Source: Amphiura filiformis (taxonomy: Eukaryota; Echinodermata; Ophiuroidea; Amphilepidida; Amphiuridae). From it: a stretch of DNA of 64,000 nt. How positions within the stretch are numbered: position 1 is the first letter of the stretch; each line of letters begins with the position of its first letter. The stretch spans positions 5,463,608 through 5,527,607 of the forward strand of contig NC_092647.1 of assembly GCF_039555335.1 (NCBI RefSeq), in the 5' to 3' direction. This document shows, piece after piece, positions 33,586-46,180 of the stretch. The translations under genes and the position numbers were made by a program. Below the pieces are notes generated by a model. It saw only the letters and a list, made by a program, of their open reading frames with translations. It did no database searches and was not told the DNA's origin.

Positions 33586-33991
33586 TGTGACGTGTCATGT
33601 CAAAAGGAGACACTTTTGGACAGGTTATCAATTTTGAGGTTTTTACATAATTATCTTAAATAAAGAGATATTTTGCTCCATAACGCCGTTTTCCCCAAAT
33701 GAAATTGGACATTCCTTTTATGGTATAATAAAATTGGAAATTGAGATATCGGCCTTTAAAAATATTATTGACAATGTTGAGAGTAGGAATTACCTTGAAA
33801 AATGTTTAAAAAAATACAAGATGCCAGTTATATTCCGGTCTGAAACTATCAGACAATATATTAAAACATAAATAACATCACAAATTCGCAACCAACCCAA
33901 ATTGTCAAAAAATCACCCCGGGCAGATATTTGGCTATTTCTCCATTTACGATCCTGCCCAAAAGTGTCTGCTTTTGACATGACACGTCACA
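33586..33991. repeat. MITE with about 38-bp terminal inverted repeats
   Basis: TGTGACGTGTCATGTCAAAA at the left is mirrored by TTTTGACATGACACGTCACA at the right. The pairing continues through AGACACTTTTGG. A target duplication is not clear. Confidence 0.8.
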
Positions 33992-35084
33992 AATGCTCAT
34001 GTTTGTACCCAAATGCTATTTGCAGATCTGTCCTTTGCGCTCGTTTAAGAAGAGATAACAATATTAACCCACCACCTTACTCGGGGTTATGGCCGACCAT
34101 GGAATATGAGGGAGGTGAAGCCCATTATAGGAGCTATGGACTTTAAAGCTGGTAGTTATAGGTTAAAATTGACGTTTTCTTTCATATTCCTGATGTTGCA
34201 TGACGTCATAGTGTCATTATATGAGGAAAGCTTGTGCGTATTCTTTTTTGTTCAGTGGATCAAGGAGACCATAACTATGCACTGATACCATATATAACAG
34301 TATACGACGTTTAATATAGAAAATTATATGAGAATATAACAGTAGGACGGGGGTTAAGGCTTACTGCTTATACTAATCAAAGAAATATTTATGTCTGTTG
34401 AGCCCTTAGTTATTTTATTGTAACATCTCAGATAAAGTTTGCCTGCACAGTTTGTAGCAGGTCTTACGGCCTTTGAATTCAGAACAACCAATTAGAACAA
34501 CCATATATTGTTTATACATTTGTGAAGAAATCAGACTTTTGAAATAATAACACAGTGTTTTAATTTCCTAGGATCTGTACGATAAGATCTGAAATCCTGT
34601 AAAACTGATATAGCTTGGCGTGAAGTGCGCCCCGAAGCAATTGCTAAGTAGATCATTGACATATATTGATTTCTGCGTCTACGATAAACATGATAAATAT
34701 TAAAAATGTGCACTCACATACAAGGTGTCTCAAATTAAATGTAACATAAAGACTGATTTTATTCTTTAAATTTTGAAACTGGTTTCATACCAAATACCAA
34801 AATAATATCAATAATATTAAGAAAAATGTCTTGGCTTTTAAAGGTTATAACATTTAATAAACGACGTCCAAAGACGTCCAGCTAAGTTTTCAATATGCGA
34901 CACACCAATTTAATAATGTTTCAATTCAAAATATAAATCAGGGCTATGTTATTTTAATAATTGCGGAGTGGCAGTTTTAGCTGTTTGTATCAACAATCCG
35001 ATATAAGACTGTGGTTTAAACACTATCGCAAACTGATAAAATTGGGTTATATTATGTTGTCACTTTAAAAATTATAATACTGTA

Positions 35085-35560
35085 TCTTGGTTTAAAGGGT
35101 TCAGGTAATTGCCCCGTTAAAGCGGAACATGAAAAGCACATTGCGTGAGATCTAATTTAAACTACATTCCACACTACACAACGGGTACAAATTCATTTAA
35201 ATTTCAATCATTGCTTATACAAATATGACTCGCGAATCTAGCACAACGGTACATAAGGCATAATACGTGAGTTTGTATTCATTGGGAGGATTAGTCTAAA
35301 ATGCCGTAAAGTAAGAGGACTTATTCAGTTGCAAATCCAGCAGAATTTGTTGCCTAGTTATCAGGTGAAGTATAGCCTAACCTTCACGTATTGTCATTTG
35401 AGTCAAGCTTTTCTTTCAGCCATGCTATTTTGGTATAGGGTAAAGATAAATGCTATTTGCATGGCTTTGTCAACATGTTGCCTTCTGTGCTCAAATGGAT
35501 TAGCATACGTCATAAATAGCGTTATATTTTCCAAAACGCGCACGAACAGCCATGTATAAA
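35085..35560. repeat. large inverted repeat, right arm
   Basis: It is the inverse of 28905-29490. Weaker similarity continues inward to about 34900 (GTGGCAGTTTTAGC versus GCTAAAACTGTCAC). The arms enclose about 5.6 kb that includes copy 1 of the segmental duplication. Confidence 0.8.
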
Positions 35561-36181
35561 TATATCAAAAACATCTCGATGATTCCCGTAATGAATAACT
35601 TAAACTCGACAATATTTCCCTAATGAAAAATCTGTTCTAGATGTGAACACTTTCTGTTAACACTTATATGAATGATACCTTTGACCTACAATAATTTTAG
35701 AACGTAATCGGTGAATATTTCCAATTTACAAATCGTTTGGGAAATCTTGCTGTACTAGAAAAGTGTATATAATGTTCAAGGTGTTCGGTATGTACAAGCT
35801 AAACAAGAATTGAATATTTAGCCTAATATCGTGAACTATCCAAATGTGTAACATGCAATTGATATATCTCGAACAATATTTCGTCATGATTAGCCTTTTC
35901 ATTAAACATAGCTCTGTGCGCGAAGCCATCCTGGTTCCTTTTGTGTCCTATAATGAGAACCCGTCGGAACTTCATTTTGCCACAATATTAAAAAGAAAAG
36001 TGATACACTAGGATTATACCACATTGTGTTGTAGTAATTCATATGGTTAAATCGGGTCACACTTAAATCTATTGACTTCTGAAGACATCCTATTTGTACT
36101 TTGTTTTATTTTGTTATTTAGATAGTTGCATCACAATTAATTCATCAATCAAATGGGAAGCACAGGGGAATAAGAAGAATT

Positions 36182-36410
36182 GGGAAGCACAGTGGCCTAT
36201 TGGTTAGGGCGCGAGCTTCATGATCGCAAGGTTGCGGGTTCGAGCCCCACCACGGCCAGTGTGTTGCGTCCTTGGGCAAGACGGCTTAATTCCCAATTGC
36301 TTCACTCCATCCAGGTGTAAAATGGGGAGCTGCTGGGGTAATCACACTCTAAGTCGGCTGAGAGTACCTGCGCATCAGTTGCGGACTTGTTGAAGCGAAA
36401 ATGATTATGA
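36182..36410 (+). mobile_element. tRNA-derived SINE
   Basis: A-box TGGTTAGGGCG (about 36200) and B-box GGTTCGAGCCC (36237-36247). A body follows with TGTTGCGTCCTTGGGCAAGA and GAGTACCTGCGCATCAGTTG. It is absent from copy 1 of the duplication, so it was inserted after duplication or lost there. Confidence 0.8.
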
Positions 36411-36801
36411 TATATCCTAATGGCAGCGGAATAATTGTTGAAGTGTGCTGGTACTTAGGTGTAGCGCAGGTTAAATCACCGACATTTTTTTTTAAATTTT
36501 ATGAAATAATTTTCTTCCTATTGGCTAAAATAAAAACACCAACACGTTACTGTTTCTCAACTTCCCAAAATGATGCTATTAAAATTAGAAAGCACATTCC
36601 ACTGCTCGACCTTCACAAGAGATTGAACTATTCATTGCAAATGAGAGCGAATGATAATAATACACTTTAAAATAGTGAGGTAAATATCTGAATACGTCAG
36701 TTATGAAGTGCTGCTTAAACGTTGTTTGGTTGTTAACATGGTTAATGTATGAATAAATGTTCTTGGTCATCCAGCAATTATAAACGGAATTTTGGGAACA
36801 A

Positions 36802-36917
36802 ATTAATACTGGAACTTACTTTTTGCAAGTCAGTCCAGCGGGTCCGTTGCCTGATGACGTCTGCTGGTTCTAACCGCAACGTCGCACATTTGCGAAAAGT
36901 AAGTTCCAGGATTAGAT
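36802..36917 (+). mobile_element. Penelope-like terminal fragment with hammerhead-like module
   Basis: Inverted arms (TAATACTGGAACTTACTTTT and AAAAGTAAGTTCCAGGATTA) flank CTGATGA (36851-36857), a GCTGGT/ACCGC-type hairpin, AAC and GTC. The order CTGATGA, hairpin, (GA)AAC, GTC follows the hammerhead core found in Penelope-like elements. GAAAC is degenerate here (GCAAC). Copy 1 of the duplication has a shorter, more decayed version near 30310-30360. Confidence 0.5.
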
Positions 36918-39636
36918 TTATTAACCACATTCTGTAGAGACATGTTGGAGAGTGAGATTTACCGACATGGCGTACACTTTGCGGGACACTTTGCGCCTTT
37001 TAAAGTATTCTTTTAAACCTGATTGCAAGGCGTAAGTCGCACGACGTAGTGCCAAACCATAATCTCATATAATTCTTTGTTCATTGATGTATTTTCAAAA
37101 CTGTCGCATTAAGGACATACCAACATAATACGTACCTATAGTATTACAATGGAGCTACAATAATATGTAACAATGAACAAGCCCCTGCATCATGGTAAAC
37201 TTTTACTTAATGTCCTTAGAATGCCTTGTATGACCATCCCATATTCACTATCTACTACTTTCATCGGTTAAATGTTATAGTAACATTACATATCGCTTGC
37301 CTTTCACTAAATTACGTAGGGTAGACAACCACTAAGTGGCTTTGTTAAACTGTTAAAGGACTGAAAAGTGCACACGCCGTAAAAGGAGATTTATCCAGAT
37401 TACGACTGCGTTATCGTCTCTCTTTTCTTTCGTTTTTATTCATTTATATTTTTGTATCCTGAAAGATATGTCTGGGCGTGCCTTCAAGCTCTTGCATCAA
37501 ATACGTGATATAAATTCGATGCAGAAATTGAACTTACTAAAAGTTCATTCTTCACGTAGAATGTCTGATTTTGGACTGATATACTAGGACCAGGTGTGCA
37601 CGTGCTGCATTAATGCAGTTGTGGAGAGGAATAACGTCAACGTTTTATTTTTATTTTTATTTTTCCCTTAACAACAACAGATTCACGACGAACATTATTG
37701 AGAGCAAAATGCACGACACCTTTAATATGTCTTATCGGGCTTTTTCTTGAAAACTGAGATTGTTGAGTACTTTGTGGATCATCATGCATAGAATACATTT
37801 CGATGGATTTAAAGTCAAACGTTAATAAGAGATTGTTCTAAGATTAATATTTAAACCACAATTAAGAAGTGAATTTTGAACATTTAGGAGCATTGTCCTT
37901 TATTGGAAAGCATAGTCGTATACATAGATTTCAGTCAAAAGCTGTTTCTTTTGATGTTTACAGTAGAAAAATACAAAATCTTGATTGGTACCAAGAATTG
38001 CCATTAATTTGATCATAATCATAGCTTATGGATAAGATAAGATTTTAAATGAAAAAAGGAAACCTGATATGCTGAGATTTCATACGTAGTGTTGAAGATC
38101 TAGGCCTATGTGGTATGTTGTCAAGTTGGTGTTTCTTTTCCTGATTCCTGCTGGCTCTATTTTATTCTCTCTGTTAATTTAGTATAACTTTTGATTCAAC
38201 AAATGGAACAGAAACGTTTCTGTTCCATTTGTACCACAATTTCTCGTGTTCGTTTTAATCTTAAATATTTAGCATTGCCTTACCCATTTTGAACATCTTT
38301 TAATTTAATGATCGTCATGACATATTCAGGAAAAAGTTTATCTCACAAATTTATACGCATCTGACAACTTCAAGAAACAACAAAAATAACTTTCAATCAA
38401 ACCGTTTTGTGTAGTTACAGAGAATATTTATCCAGAGCTAAACCATGCATTCGATAACATAAAAGCGTAAACTTTGTGTCTGTTGTATTACTCAAGCACC
38501 GACGCCTCATCGTACATACAAATAGACATTTTCCAGATTGTTATTAATATGCAAACAATTGTCGGCAGGTGGGTAAACATCCCATTCTCCAGGACGCATA
38601 AACCGTACAACATTTACCAATCTTAATGCATTATGTCAAGACTAGAGAAACCACCATCCTGCATTATACACCCCATAAGTAGTGCCATTTGATAGAGGGT
38701 GAGATTTGATTAAGCATTATTTAAGCAATTCTGAGTCGATCATTGACGGGTATTGATTCTTACTTATACGGTAAGTTTCCCCTACTTTATAAAAATAAAC
38801 ATCTATAGTTAGAATATATCATCGGTTACTGCAAGCCTGTTTATACGTGGTTCGATATTACACATCCGGATTACCAGTATGTTTGGAGTACCACTTAAAG
38901 GCTCATTCAGTGATCCTAGCGGAGATGTAAAAATTTTTTTATAAATTGCTTAAAAGTGAAGGATAAGTCATTAAAATTATCATTAGGTATATTTGAGATG
39001 AAAAACTTGGCAAGCAAACGAGAAAAAGTAGAGAAATTACAAAATGTCTTATTGTTTCTTTAATACACGGCTTTCGGCTGAACCATTAGCAGGCTACATT
39101 ATGACAGTAACAAAGGTACCAATATCTGAATTTTGACGATTTGTCCAATTTCGTTAACTTGTCCATTTAGCTATACATTTATAATCTTCCCAATAATCGA
39201 TGTGGCATCTTTAATTTAAAGGCTCAAGCTCATAAACATAACCATAGCCATTTCGATAATATTTTTAAAAGAATACAGAGCCAGCTGCACCATATCAAAG
39301 ATGCAACTTTGGTTTCTTTTTACAGTCTTCACACTAACCAATCGCGTCGGCAATTATTGATTCTAAACACTTACCGTCCCCATGGAAGCTCAGGGAGGCA
39401 CCGGCACTTTTGATATTTCACCCTTTCGCGCGACAGAAGTTACCTGCAACTATAGCGTATATGGACAGGTGTTAATACAAATTGTCCGTCATTTAATATG
39501 AACAAAGACTAATTCGAACCAGGGTTCGTCCTTGATCGAATACGATTTTATAGACAGAATGAACATAATGGAAGTAATAAATAAAAATCGTTTAAGTGCT
39601 GTAACGTGCTTTCTAATAACATTTTGCGAGGGCGCG

Positions 39637-39784
39637 ATCCCTTTATGACGTCATAGTGACCATAATTATGTTGGGGTATGCTTGTCCCTGAGGTTTGTAC
39701 TTATTTTGGTATCCCTTTATGACGTCATAGTGACCATAATTATGTTGGGGTATACTTGTACCTGAGGTTTGTACTTATTTTGGC
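39637..39784 (+). repeat. two tandem 74-bp units, each with a CRE
   Basis: ATCCCTTTATGACGTCATAG starts at 39637 and again at 39711. The two units are almost identical. Each contains TGACGTCA and a TTGTACTTATTTTGG end. Copy 1 has a single diverged unit near 34200. Confidence 0.85.
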
Positions 39785-39900
39785 ATCACTGAATTATTCA
39801 GTGATACCAAATACAATACCTATACAATGGTACCAAATATTACAGTATGTGACGTTTAGTATAGAAAAATATAAAACAAGATTTGTTCGGGAATTATATT

Positions 39901-41467
<1,567 letters not shown>

Positions 41468-42036
41468 CATCATCACTATTATTATTGTTGTAAGATTAGT
41501 GTCAGTTAAACTGTTATGGTACCAGTATCAATAAATAGTGGTTATATTCCAGTAGAATTGAAAACAAATGTGAATAAAGCGCAGTTACTTAAGAGAAGAC
41601 GGACAATGTCCTTGGAATTGACTATTCAGCGGTAAAATACGATTATTAAATATATGTACAATTTCCAATTACAAGAAAAAATGATCTTAATATCTATGAA
41701 GTACTGACCTATGGTCTAAAAATACGCTGTAATTCATTTGAATCTTTCTTGGAGTGTTCCAGGTAGAACCTGACCGATTCACCGGGATTATAAGGAGCCG
41801 CGGGGAGGGCATTCCCCTATTACTTACTTCGTTTAATCATACCATTAACATCTTCCACTTGGGTTATTTTCTTTCAAATGCTTCCTCAATAAAACTGGCG
41901 CGAGCATGGTGCGCGTTTAAGGAGCATTGGTTTTGATTAAACTATGGGATCGTGATTTTCAAGCAAATCGGCACTCATTTGGATGTTATCACACTCAATT
42001 ACTAAATGGAATTAGTAAGTAGCCACAGTTAGACCA

Positions 42037-42190
42037 AAGAAGAAGAAGAAGAAGAAGAAGAAAAGAAAAGAAGAAGAAGAAGAAGAAGAAGAAGAAGAAG
42101 AAGAAGAAGAAGAAGAAGAAGAAGAAGAAGAAGAAGAAGAAGAAGAAGAAGAAGAAGAAGAAGAAGAAGAAGAAGAAGAAGAAGAAGAAG

Positions 42191-42220
<30 letters not shown>
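42037..42220. repeat. GAA microsatellite, about 60 units
   Basis: AAGAAG repeats with one AAAAGAAAAG interruption near 42060. The purine-only strand continues as impure GAA/GGA/AAAAG sequence to about 42410, broken by TGATGATGAT at 42221. Frames across it are artefacts. Confidence 0.95.
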
Positions 42221-42221
<1 letters not shown>

Positions 42222-42420
42222 GATGATGATGAAGAAGAAGAAATAGAAGAAGAAGAAGAAGAAAAAGAAAAAGAAAAAAGAAAAAGAAGAAGAAAAAGAA
42301 GAAGGAGAAGAAGAAAAGAATAAAAAGACAGAGGAAGAGGAGAAGGAAAATGAGGAAAAGAGGAGTGGAAAAGAGGAGGAGGAAAAGAGAAAAGAGAAGG
42401 AGAAGGAGGATCATAATAAG

Positions 42421-45400
42421 GAGGGGATAAAAGCAATAAAATATTTTGCATACAAAGAAATGTTTTTATGAATCATCAAAAATATCAATGTTATTTTATA
42501 CAAATTAGAAAGTATTATGATTTACCACTACCTACCATATATGTAGGTAAAATAATTAGTTGAGTTAACAACCTGCATGGCTTACTGATGTTATTTAATT
42601 ATTCACCAAGTATTTTAGTATTGATCCGAAAAACTATGTAATTCATTTGAAAATTTAATATAGTTTGAATTAATTTTTAATATTACATCTAAATCATTTT
42701 ATAGGTCATATGACTAATAGGGTATGAGATGTAACCTTTCTGATTACTTGTGTTTTGTCAGCCAGAGGACTTAGGTCATGGACAGGAAAGATTAAAGAAA
42801 ACAATATGTGATGGGATAGAATAAAATGAGTAACTTGTCGGGCAGAATCAGTCTTCTTTTCATCCACTTGTTAAAAAGGCGTAGCACGTTACAGTAAGGA
42901 AAGGCATCACCCCAAAAGGCATACCTTACAGGAATTCATTGACCACTTTGGCTCAAGACATGCCATCATTTGGCAACAATCAGAGACTGAATAAGGAACA
43001 GTTTATAGGTGGCACCAAAGTAAATACCATAAAATCGGACATACGATATTCTTTATACAAGATCACTTTGATTTGCCTGGAGACAGCAATAAACAGAAGA
43101 AATTGAACGATTCTTTTAGGCATATTCCAAGATCAGTTGTTTCGCAAATATCTGACTTATTTGGCCTGTGCATATACCTATTTTAACCCTTTCTTGTTTG
43201 TAATCACATATCTAGTACTTTCTGAACTGATCCAAACTATTAACGAAATCTTATGTTTAAACTGACATACAAATCATGTATAAGTATTTCCAATTATGTC
43301 GAGTTCACCTTGTTTATTACTAATCATAATAAGAAATATATTATGTTAATGTTGGTGGAAATAGGGGTTTTCCTTCAATTGTATGGCCTTCCTTATTGTG
43401 AATATTCAAGTTAAGTACAAATTACAAGACCATAGCTATGCAATCTAAACAAAATGCTCTCTAGCTTCCATATCCCATTATGATATGAACACCTTTTAGA
43501 GGTTAAAATACAGATATACCAAGTTTCTAGCGGAATTGTTCAAATGGGTTACACGACCGTATAATTTCAGACGAAAATTACTACATATTTCGTTTTATTC
43601 TCCCTAACGTAGTCTATAAAATCTGTCGGTAATGTAGTGGGCAAAGAATTAAAACAGCTAAGACGGACATTTAATTCATGGATGGTTACCTCCGTGAATT
43701 TCAGAATCAGTCACCATTTAGCAGCTTACATCGAGTTCATAACGAAAACCCGCAGGATAGCAGCCGATTCGATTTCATTAGCTATATCGCCTATGTGGTA
43801 TTACTGTCCCATTCCCGGTCATAAAACACGTGTATAGCCCGATGAATTATATATGTGAATTGGGCATGAAAATGCCATAAGTCTCAAATCCCAAACCATC
43901 CGGCACCAAATCTGGTATTTTAGATTTTAGTAGTGTATACATTTAATGATGAAATTTCCATTAAACCATCATCCAATTTGGACATGTGGTCGCTGAGGTA
44001 TATAATTTTACTTTAACGATGACATTGGCAACAATAACAACTTAATGGCTCAAATATTAGCTTTGTTTCACAAGCAAACGGAATTAATTCACTACTAGAA
44101 TTTTTGTGGCTCATCCGAGCATCGTGTCTTTAACTAGGGTTTTTCAGTCAATTTTAAATACACTAAAATAAGACTTGAAACACTGCTCAGATTATGCAGC
44201 CTGGCTTCCTGATTACAAAGATACTTTATTTTTTTAAATTGACCCATGGGATCAAAAGTTATGGCTCGTTAAAGTTTTCATATTTTGGCCTTATTTAGAC
44301 CAAAGGTCAAAGGTCATTCCCATAGGCTCTGTACTTAAGCAATGGCACCATTTAAAGCATATAAAACACTGTAAATGATTAGAAAAACTGTATGTTTTAT
44401 CAATTTGGAAGGAGAAAAAGCTGCAAAAGGCAGTTAATAATCAGGTGTTAAGTTTCAGTTGTTTCCCAGATGCCAAAACTTGTTGCGCAAATATCATAAT
44501 TTGCATAATTTACCGCTAATTTGCATATTTTTGGTCAATTTTTGACATATTTCGAGGCTTAAAAAGCCACATTTCATCAGTTATGTTGCATAATTTGATG
44601 TTCAAATTTAGATTTTGCATGTGGGAGACTTACTTTTAGCATGGGGGTTAAAAGTAGGTCTGAATATCAACTTTTTTTTCGCATAATTGCTTCTAATTTG
44701 CATATTCTAGCCACTTATTCCAATTAACAAGTCATTTTAACCTCTGTTTTTTCACAATTTTGATGATTAATCAGTAATGATTGACTTCTTAATATGCATT
44801 GTAATTATTTTTGTTGAGAATATTTTTTTTGATTTATAAGCACCATTGTTACTTATTCCACTAAGTTTTGCATAATTTACTGCTAATTTGCATATATTTG
44901 GTCAATATTGTTAGCATGGCTTCCGAATTCAGCACCCTTGCATCATGAAGACAAACTCATACAATCATCAACTTCAGACCCACGCAGTTCAATTCTTCAA
45001 TACAGTCATTTTCAGGTAACCCATCAGGAGGCTAAACATGTTCCTCTTCACTTATTTCTCTGTAAATTTAAAGGAAACAAACAAAATAATGGTGTAAATA
45101 CATCATCATGTCATGTTATAAGAGCTTTTCAATTAAAAGATATGCTCTTAAATTTCTTTATTTAATTTGTGTTCTTGTAAACTTTGTAATGTGTTTTCTT
45201 AAAAAGTACGTAAATACGGTATATCTTTCCTGGTATTTTTTCTTCTTTTTCCTTTTACCTTTCAAGCACAATAAAAACACCCTCTTCAAGGGGGGCAAAG
45301 AGCTAAAATATTGTAAGAGATTTTCATTTATTACCGTAGCTTGTGGGTCAACCCAAACCAGTATAATTGTATTTTTAAATTTTAAAAAATGTATAAAAAA

Positions 45401-46180
45401 ATATAGAAATTTTCATCAATTTTGTTCAGAACAATAATCTTGTTATTACAAAATTTAAATACATATTATAATCAATTCATTTTTAATCACTGCACTCCAC
45501 CCCCCCAATCCACTTATAAAAGAGCCCCCCCCCCCTCAAAAAGTGAAATAAAAATAAAAAAAGGTCTCAAGTTGAAACTTTAAGCAATTGGTAGTCAATA
45601 AAAAAAAAAATCAAAACGTTCAAGGAAAATGGAACTTGATACTCACAATATTTATCCACAAATCCAATCCAGAAGTTTAATTTTGGGAGATGATCGTTTC
45701 TCCTGTAAAAAAGAAAAAGAAAAAGAAATTACAGAAAATAAATACGATAATTATAAAATATTTAGAATTAGCAAAATAATAATGAAAATATAACATGCTT
45801 TGTTCACGAATGGAAATTGAGTCAATTTAATAATATCAGAAAATAATACAATTTCTTACTATAAATTGTTTCGAATTTTTAAAATTTATTTACAGTAAAG
45901 AACCCATGAAAAACTGCCTGTTTTCTGAGGGAAATTATTTAAATCTCTACCCTGGGAATACCCCGTCTGCAGCGTATTTGCAAGGGGGTGACACTAAATT
46001 CACGGTTGTTCTATTAGCAACGCAAAATCTATGAAAAATTCAGCTGGTTTACTAGCTAGAAAGTGAGGCCAGTTATCGATCCGTTATAGCTCGTTATGAA
46101 TAATTCATGTTCGACCCCTTGGATCATGTTAATTGAGTTTGGCAAATAACAACGTTGTTAGTTTTGCGAACTTTGCCTGT
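42421..46180. other. no gene; AT-rich with a repeated TTTGCAT phrase
   Basis: No supported frame. The phrase TTTGCATAATTTACYGCTAA, continuing TTTGCATATWTTTGGTCAAT, occurs at about 44498-44545 and 44868-44912. A poly-C run is at 45526-45534. Confidence 0.4.

Larger units (their letters stand above)
29835..34450 (+). repeat. segmental duplication, copy 1
   Basis: Direct, colinear matches to 36030-39900. Examples are CTATTGACTTC(A/T)GA, ACACTTTAAAATAGTGAGGT, GACTGAAAAGTGCACACGCC, AAAATTGAGATCGCTGAGTA, GGCAGGTGGGTAAACATCCC and TTGACGGGTATTGATTCTTA. It carries insertions missing from copy 2 (30364, 31154, 31721, 31936, 33586). No gene. Confidence 0.8.
36030..39900 (+). repeat. segmental duplication, copy 2
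   Basis: Direct counterpart of 29835-34450, offset by about 6.2 kb and shortening to about 5.4 kb because copy 1 has more insertions. It has its own SINE at 36182 and a tandem repeat at 39637. No gene. Confidence 0.8.

Noticed and set aside
41995-42451. Poly-phenylalanine and poly-leucine frames on the minus strand
   Set aside because: GAA microsatellite read in two frames; no other coding sign.
43637-43837. 66-codon plus-strand frame
   Set aside because: No domain, no splice sites and no shared sequence elsewhere; within the length expected by chance.
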